Positions 15,133-18,698 of a stretch of 18,698 bases of DNA are shown piece after piece (position 1 is the first letter of the stretch; each line of letters starts with the position of its first letter). The position numbers were made by a program, and so were the translations under genes. A model generated the notes under the pieces. The model did no database searches. It was not told where the DNA came from and saw nothing but the letters and a program-made list of their open reading frames with translations. This DNA is from CBEULR01 sp965544035 (GTDB lineage Bacteria; Bacillota; Desulfotomaculia; Desulfotomaculales; Desulforudaceae), in assembly GCA_965544035.1 (NCBI GenBank), contig CBEULR010000024.1:1-18698 (forward strand). Direction: 5' to 3'.

Positions 15133-15221
15133 CTATACTTCTTTTGGTGTCGGAGGTGGGACTTGGCCGAAAACCCTCACAAGTGAATTGGACCTACGGT
15201 AAAAGCCTGAAAGTGTTGTGA

Positions 15222-15248
15222 ACCGTGCGTTACGCGCGGTTTTTCTTT
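15222..15248 (+). terminator. Rho-independent terminator
   Basis: ACCGTGCG (15222-15229) pairs with CGCGCGGT (15233-15240), with one G-T pair and a TTA loop, followed by TTTTCTTT. It closes the protease/cysteine-rich region before the regulator gene. Confidence 0.75.
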
Positions 15249-15275
15249 CGCGGTATTAGGTAGAGGGAGGCTAGG

Positions 15276-15302
15276 TTGACGAGGCGGTTTCGTGGTTTTT
15301 GA
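15276..15302 (+). CDS. Putative 8-codon leader peptide coupled to the regulator gene
   Basis: AGGGAGG (15264-15270) precedes a TTG at 15276 by 5 bases. The frame encodes MTRRFRGF and stops at TGA 15300-15302, which overlaps the TTG start of the next gene (TTGA). The site is stronger than anything directly in front of the regulator, so the peptide may exist to couple translation. It is too short for any similarity, so the call is tentative. Confidence 0.3.
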   Translation: MTRRFRGF

Positions 15303-15496
15303 GCGGGAGATCCGAGAAGCTGCCTCCCCGGAAGCGGGCGAAAGTGAAGCGGGTCTACACCACCGTTCACCTTCCCGGCGAACACGGAGAAAAGATACGC
15401 GCTCTGGCCAAAGAAAACAACGTGTCCAATTCATATGTTATTGAGTACGCCGTGCAGCAGTATTTTAATGAGAACCTTCCCTACTGTGAGAAGTAG
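15299..15496 (+). CDS. Ribbon-helix-helix (CopG/Arc-type) DNA-binding protein
   Basis: The 65-residue protein has a basic N-terminal arm (PPRKRAKVKR) and then the RHH pattern: a short beta strand VYTTVHLP, helix 1 EKIRALAKENN, a turn with NVSNS, and helix 2 YVIEYAVQQYF. Such proteins bind DNA as dimers and often autoregulate small operons, including toxin-antitoxin loci. No toxin-like partner is next to it. The TTG at 15299 has no good site of its own; it overlaps the stop of a short leader frame that has one. An internal GTG would give a core domain only. Confidence 0.7.
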   Translation: MSGRSEKLPPRKRAKVKRVYTTVHLPGEHGEKIRALAKENNVSNSYVIEYAVQQYFNENLPYCEK

Positions 15497-15582
15497 GAGA
15501 TATTGGCAGGGAAAAAGTAGGATTATAGAGAAGTATTTCCTCAAGAGAATGCAGGTCGATTTGTTTGCGGAGGAAATACTCT

Positions 15583-15753
15583 ATGGACCGAATGGACCTT
15601 CTTTCTATTCTAATCATATCTTTTCCCGAGGCCGTGCTGGTGGCGGCTTTGGGATTGGCATTGGTGGGAATACGGGCGGGATGGCTGGAGCTAGTGCTCA
15701 TCGGGGTTCTGCAGGCAAGTGTAGCCTATCTGGTAGTCCGACCTAATGATTGA
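15583..15753 (+). CDS. Small membrane protein, 56 residues, possibly a truncated sensor N-terminus
   Basis: GGAGGA lies 8 bases before the ATG at 15583. The protein has two hydrophobic helices, about residues 6-28 and 34-51, separated by a short loop containing a Trp. It stops 15 bases before the next gene. The first 50 residues remind me of the N-terminal membrane segment of larger GHKL/AgrC-like sensor proteins in Peptococcaceae, so it may be a truncated remnant, but this is from memory. No kinase domain follows in any frame. Confidence 0.55.
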   Translation: MDRMDLLSILIISFPEAVLVAALGLALVGIRAGWLELVLIGVLQASVAYLVVRPND

Positions 15754-15768
15754 AAGGGGGAATATCTT

Positions 15769-16536
15769 ATGAGAAGGCAGACTGTCTGGTTGATTTGTTT
15801 ATTGGTATGTGTATTTCTATTCCCAACCGTTGCTGTGGCCGAGGCAGTGCCGTCCGACAAAACGACGGGTGTCATCTTTGAAGCTCCACAAATAACAGAC
15901 CTGACTGTACTAGAGAGTCGAGCACGTGCTGGGATTTCCGATTTTGACGATTCAAAGATTGAATCAGTAGACGAAATAACGCAGTTGACAGGGGACAAGC
16001 AGAGATTAGTACCCATTGAGACTTTGCGTACAACCCAAAAGATCCGCCAAGAGGTATTGGCTGACGGAAGCCTATCGACTGACTACGTTACCACTGAGAT
16101 AACAACCTTAGGCAGAGACATGGACAAGCCCAGTGCCCCGTATTATTACAGTGACGTCATGAAGTGTTACTTAAGAATCTACTGGAATCAAATAGAAGAT
16201 GGAGGACTGGCCTACGGCAAGGTGCTAAAGACATCCGTCCTCTATCAGCGTCTAGACTCGCAGTACGGTGTAAGAGATGTCAAAGTCCGCGCTATGCAAG
16301 CTGGATTCCCCCTTGGAGGCGGCTTGCCATGGGTAGGGACAACTGATCCAGAAGAATACGATGGGGTAGTAAGTATGAATAAAGAGTATTTCTGTAAGGC
16401 TGGTAGTAACTGGCCACACGTATACTATTCCGCAATGCTTCCAGAATATTATTTGGGTGCCTGGCAGGGATGCAAAGTCTTTCGTGGAACTACAACTTGG
16501 AGTTGGTCGAAAAACTATACGATTCGTAGTTATTAA
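15769..16536 (+). CDS. Secreted protein of unknown function, 255 residues
   Basis: A clear Sec signal peptide is present: MRRQ, a hydrophobic core to about residue 20, and an AVA-type cleavage site at about residue 25 (VAVA|EA). The mature part begins with an acidic, Asp/Thr-rich stretch and then becomes very rich in Tyr and Trp (YYYSD, RIYWNQ, WPHVYYS, TTWSWSK), suggesting a beta-sheet domain. Two or three cysteines (KCYL, YFCK, GCKV) could form a disulfide. The ATG follows AAAGGGGG by 7-8 bases. I recognise no family. It is in the same direction as, and likely co-transcribed with, the small membrane protein upstream. A hairpin follows the stop. Confidence 0.75.
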   Translation: MRRQTVWLICLLVCVFLFPTVAVAEAVPSDKTTGVIFEAPQITDLTVLESRARAGISDFDDSKIESVDEITQLTGDKQRLVPIETLRTTQKIRQEVLADGSLSTDYVTTEITTLGRDMDKPSAPYYYSDVMKCYLRIYWNQIEDGGLAYGKVLKTSVLYQRLDSQYGVRDVKVRAMQAGFPLGGGLPWVGTTDPEEYDGVVSMNKEYFCKAGSNWPHVYYSAMLPEYYLGAWQGCKVFRGTTTWSWSKNYTIRSY

Positions 16537-16549
16537 CCAATTAGTACGT

Positions 16550-16585
16550 AGGATGGCTGGGGGTATAAAGCCCCCAGCTAGTCCT
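16550..16585 (+). other. Long RNA hairpin without a T-tract
   Basis: AGGATGGCTGGGGG pairs with CCCCCAGCTAGTCCT, a stem of about 14 bp with one bulged G, one G-T pair and a 7-nt loop (TATAAAG). It is stable enough for a terminator, but no T run follows (AAGCAGG). It lies between the secreted-protein and membrane-protein genes, so it may be an mRNA 3' end stabiliser, a processing site or a partial terminator. Confidence 0.6.
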
Positions 16586-16602
16586 AAGCAGGGGGGATGT
16601 AG

Positions 16603-17067
16603 ATGACACGTTTACTTGAAGTTGGAACAAATCTTCTTGGACTTGTGTTATCGTTGTTAGTGTTTGCGATTGTTCTGACAGTACGGGACTCTTGGGTAGC
16701 GGTCGATCCAATTACTACGGAGAATGTACTGAAAACGATCTTTCTGCGCCATTTGGCAATAGATATCTTACTGAGCCTGGGGGTGTTGCTTCTATTTTTG
16801 GACCATTTCATATGCTTCGCAAGAAGCTCTACCAGGGCAATCCGTTGGTCCGTGTTAACAATCCTAGGCGTCCCGGGTTTAATTCTAGTGTTTGCTCCTT
16901 TAATCTCTCTTTGGATTCCCGCTGCTGGTATTATCCATTATCAATTCTTTATGGCCTTTAGAGACTTCCATCTCGTGGGATCTATACTCCTTGGTCTTGC
17001 TGTTGTAAAATCATTGTCTCCTACGCCACAACTCAGAGTTCAACGACCAATTGACTCGGAGGAATAG
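16603..17067 (+). CDS. Membrane protein of unknown function, 154 residues, four transmembrane helices
   Basis: Hydrophobic helices are at about residues 9-27, 50-71, 82-104 and 122-137. There is a charged link after helix 1 and a short polar tail. No catalytic or transport motif is visible, and I do not recognise the family. The ATG follows GGGGGG by 6 bases. It lies 66 bases after the secreted protein gene, beyond the hairpin, and its end overlaps a minus-strand pseudogene. It could be the membrane partner of the secreted protein. Confidence 0.7.
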   Translation: MTRLLEVGTNLLGLVLSLLVFAIVLTVRDSWVAVDPITTENVLKTIFLRHLAIDILLSLGVLLLFLDHFICFARSSTRAIRWSVLTILGVPGLILVFAPLISLWIPAAGIIHYQFFMAFRDFHLVGSILLGLAVVKSLSPTPQLRVQRPIDSEE

Positions 17068-17261
17068 GTAGGCATAGCGAATCTCCTTTGGGCAGTTTTC
17101 ATTGAGATAGCTTCCGCGGCTTGTAGTCGCAACTCCTTCAGCAGTAAGCTTTTGCCGCTACCGGAATCCCCGGTGATGTAAACCACATCCCTCTCCAAGA
17201 TTCTAACGGCAAAGTCCTGGTATATCCGCATCATCCACCGATACGTTGAAGAAAACAGCAT
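17040..17261 (-). pseudogene. N-terminal fragment of a P-loop ATPase
   Basis: The 73-residue frame holds an intact Walker A motif, ITGDSGSGKSLLLKELRLQA, after about 30 residues, as at the start of an ABC-type or related ATPase domain. After about residue 50 it loses family character and stops. No Walker B, signature or other motif follows in any frame, and the rest of the coding space is occupied by the plus-strand membrane protein. There is no convincing ribosome binding site at its ATG (17261). I read it as a truncated remnant left by recombination. The parent family is uncertain. Confidence 0.6.
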
Positions 17262-17298
17262 TAGCCTGAATTAAAGAACATCTTTAGGAGGGTAAGCA

Positions 17299-17451
17299 GT
17301 GACCAAAGTGGCTGATTCGATTATGATCATTGGTGTTCCGACAGGATACTGGTACGGGCTGGGCTGCTTTGGGAGTCTTATTGGTGATTTGCCAAAATGT
17401 TCAAACTCAGCGACTTCGTTACTAAGGCACAGGAAGTCAGTGGTAGGCTAA
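17299..17451 (+). pseudogene. Short open frame, 50 residues, possible remnant of an upstream CRISPR gene
   Basis: TTTAGGAGGG precedes a GTG at 17299 by 7 bases, and the frame stays open for 50 codons. It encodes a Gly-rich hydrophobic stretch (IIGVPTGYWYGLGCFGSL) and overlaps the start of the next gene in a different frame. It may be the beginning of a deleted gene fused to the small-protein gene. I recognise no family and cannot exclude chance. Confidence 0.3.
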
Positions 17452-17711
17452 AGGTAAAACCTTCGAGTGATGTTTTGCACAGCACGGGGCAAATTGTTGC
17501 TCCCTACGGATACGAAGAGGCATTGGCTTTTGTTTCAGGTAAGTATAAAGCGGACAAAGGTGCTGACTACCGCGAGAATGCCGAGACTCTAATGGTTTTG
17601 GACCTAATCAAATATCTGCAAAACAAAGACTGCCAACCAGCACTAGCTGGTTATCTAATTAAGAAGGTCCTTTCAATATTAGCTGTAAAGGAGGTGCAGG
17701 AAAATGTCTAA
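17397..17711 (+). CDS. Unrecognised 104-residue protein in a type III CRISPR operon (possible small subunit)
   Basis: The protein is predominantly helical (about residues 3-18, 40-52, 60-75 and 80-98). It overlaps the start of the RAMP gene by 8 bases, a typical CRISPR-operon coupling. Position and size match the small alpha-helical subunits of type III effector complexes (Csm2 or Cmr5). The segment GYEEALAFVSGK faintly recalls Cmr5, but no motif proves it. The ATG at 17397 has a weak site (GGTGA 10 bases upstream). It should be searched with profile methods before naming. Confidence 0.6.
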   Translation: MFKLSDFVTKAQEVSGRLKVKPSSDVLHSTGQIVAPYGYEEALAFVSGKYKADKGADYRENAETLMVLDLIKYLQNKDCQPALAGYLIKKVLSILAVKEVQENV

Positions 17712-18468
17712 GATCGAAATACAGGAGCTAAAAGTGTCTGTCACAACAATGTCTCCGTTGCACATTGGGGGACGGGACGATCTTTTTGCCGACCTGCAAG
17801 GCAGAACAGCAAAAGCAGGAGGTCGGGCGGTAATCCCCGGACCGTCTTTCAAAGGGGCTTTTCGGTCTTCGTTCGAGAGATTGCTAATTGCCACCTATGG
17901 GAATAAGGACCACATGCAACCTTGTATTCCCTCCTCACCTAAAACCATATCCAAGGACGAAAAGAATTTAAATGTGTACCGCTCAGGAGGAGGCTGTTCC
18001 TATCCCAAGAGTTATTCCATTTGTCCAGCCTGCTACTTTTTCGGGGCTCAGAGTTTGGGAGGAATGCTGTACATTCCGTTTTTGAATGCGGACTGTCATA
18101 CCGAAGACCTTTATTCATTGCGTCTGGATAGGGCTTTAGGGATAGGAGTAAACAAGACCAACCGTGAGTACGAATTCGTGCCGGAAAACATAGTGTTTTC
18201 CGGGATCATTGAGATATTGCTTAACGATGAGTATCGTGGATGGAAACTTGGGGAAGCCAGGCCGCTTGCTCTGAAGCAAAACGCCGATGCCTGGCTGAAA
18301 TCTGCTTCGTGGAAGGCGGAGGACATAATTTTCAAGCTGCTTATTCCCGCCATTGAGGCAATAGACCAGATCGGCGGTTACCGTTCAAAGGGCTTCGGTA
18401 AGGTAAAGGTTGAGGCTGAACTGGGGGATAGGAGAGAGAAAGGGTATGCTGCCGGAGGTGTCAGTTGA
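17704..18468 (+). CDS. Type III CRISPR RAMP protein, Csx7/Csm3-like
   Basis: This is a RAMP-superfamily (Cas7 group) backbone subunit of a type III effector complex. Diagnostic features are MSPLHIGG near the start (16-23), the IPGPSFKGAFR motif (44-54), which corresponds to the IPGSSLKGxxR of Csm3/Csx7, the CPACYFFG motif (107-114), which corresponds to CxxCxLFG, and the C-terminal glycine-rich GGYRSKGFGKVKV. Asp25, Asp26 and Asp30 lie in the loop where Csm3 keeps its target-RNA cleaving Asp, but the exact equivalent needs alignment. The start has a perfect AAAGGAGGTG site. It overlaps the gene before it and joins cas6 through a TTGA overlap. The 254-residue length fits the family. No cas10 is in the window. 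Confidence 0.88.
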   Translation: MSKIEIQELKVSVTTMSPLHIGGRDDLFADLQGRTAKAGGRAVIPGPSFKGAFRSSFERLLIATYGNKDHMQPCIPSSPKTISKDEKNLNVYRSGGGCSYPKSYSICPACYFFGAQSLGGMLYIPFLNADCHTEDLYSLRLDRALGIGVNKTNREYEFVPENIVFSGIIEILLNDEYRGWKLGEARPLALKQNADAWLKSASWKAEDIIFKLLIPAIEAIDQIGGYRSKGFGKVKVEAELGDRREKGYAAGGVS

Positions 18469-18649
18469 GCGATCTGGACAGATTTGTTCTGGCCAAGTTT
18501 GAGTTTGGGCTTAGGCTCAAGGAGAAGGCCTTGCTTCCTCCGTTTAAGGGCTCCACGGTTCTGGCGGGCTTGCCTTTGGCGTAAAGAGGATTGCCTGCAC
18601 AACCCGAAAGAGTTCTTGTCGCGAGTGCCACCTTATTGACAGTTGTTAA
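18465..18649 (+). pseudogene. cas6: cas6 CRISPR endoribonuclease, frameshifted and truncated
   Basis: The TTG at 18465 has GGAGGTG 4-6 bases upstream and overlaps the stop of the RAMP gene. The first 36 codons read like a Cas6 N-terminus (RFVLAKFEFGLRLKEKALLP, PPFKGST). The frame then ends early at TAA 18582. In another frame the expected continuation follows: GLAFGVKRIACTTRKSSC and CRECHLIDSC, the RGGFG/KRIxC and CxxCxLxxxC elements of Cas6. One missing T near 18570 (GGCTTGCC for GGCTTTGCC) would restore the frame. The gene then stops at TAA 18647 inside repeat-like DNA that looks like an insertion sequence end. The rest of the protein, about 200 residues, is absent, so it cannot make a functional Cas6. 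Confidence 0.75.
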
Positions 18650-18698
18650 CGGCGATGATAAAATCCCCAAAAACGGCAGGATAAAATTCCCCACCCCT
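18644..18698. mobile_element. Putative insertion sequence end (IS21-like), continues beyond the window
   Basis: Coding similarity to cas6 stops at 18643-18649, where TGTTAAC begins. The following DNA contains two imperfect direct repeats of 19 bases, CGGCGATGATAAAATCCCC (18650-18668) and CGGCAGGATAAAATTCCCC (18674-18692), set at a 24-base period. Multiple repeated transposase-binding sites next to a TG terminus are typical of IS21-family ends. The transposase genes and the other end lie outside the window, so the family is a suggestion. Confidence 0.5.

Noticed and set aside
15165..15188. Seven-codon frame from a TTG (near 15164) after GGAGGTGG, before the terminator at 15222.
   Set aside because: It is too short, has two further stops downstream in frame, and no attenuation structure or downstream partner supports a leader peptide.
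15435..15746. 103-residue plus-strand frame, Gly-rich.
   Set aside because: It is out of frame with the regulator and the small membrane protein that have ribosome binding sites; the low-complexity tail is a frame artefact.
18644..18698. The two 19-base repeats as the start of a CRISPR array.
   Set aside because: The repeats differ from each other and are only 5 bases apart, leaving no room for a spacer.

Overview
The window looks like chromosomal DNA from an anaerobic, moderately GC-rich Firmicute. The impression of the Desulfotomaculum/Pelotomaculum/Moorella (Peptococcaceae-like) type rests on very strong Shine-Dalgarno sites, ATG/GTG/TTG starts, AddAB rather than RecBCD, a cysteine-rich ferredoxin operon and a likely selenoprotein. 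The taxon is an inference; no marker gene is present apart from the 3' end of a 5S rRNA.

Layout. Positions 1-85 are the end of an rRNA operon (5S rRNA 3' end and its terminator). 257-2220 holds a baeRF family-3 protein (release-factor-like, ribosome-associated superfamily) and an AbiV-type HEPN abortive-infection protein. 2248-3939 on the minus strand is a two-gene unit: a HAD phosphatase followed by an unrecognised 310-residue protein. A 56-residue membrane protein with a terminator (4070-4291) precedes addB-addA (4386-11578), the two subunits of the helicase-nuclease that processes double-strand breaks. After 240 bases without a gene, an extended -10 promoter starts a leader of about 160 nt with mutually exclusive hairpins, followed by a three-gene operon (11980-13378): a 272-residue multi-cluster ferredoxin, an 83-residue diferredoxin and a thioredoxin-fold protein. 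A universal stress protein with its own promoter and terminator, a membrane-anchored HtrA-like protease and a small cysteine-rich protein complete the ordered part (to 15083).

From about 15.1 kb the DNA becomes accessory in character: a ribbon-helix-helix regulator, small membrane and secreted proteins of unknown function, a broken P-loop ATPase on the minus strand, and a fragment of a type III CRISPR-Cas operon (unrecognised small protein, Csx7/Csm3-like RAMP, cas6). The cas6 gene carries a one-base frameshift and is cut at 18644-18649 by what looks like the end of an insertion sequence that runs off the window.

The most interesting observation is the third gene of the ferredoxin operon. 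Conventional gene calling would start it at 13127, where there is no ribosome binding site. Read from 13049, which has a good ribosome binding site five bases after the preceding stop, it is a complete 109-residue thioredoxin-fold protein with one in-frame TGA at codon 19. That TGA lies where the redox-active cysteine belongs (U-P-P-A-G-C), and a stem-loop matching the bacterial SECIS rules begins 15 nt downstream. I read it as a selenoprotein, in an operon with two ferredoxins under a probable riboswitch or attenuator.
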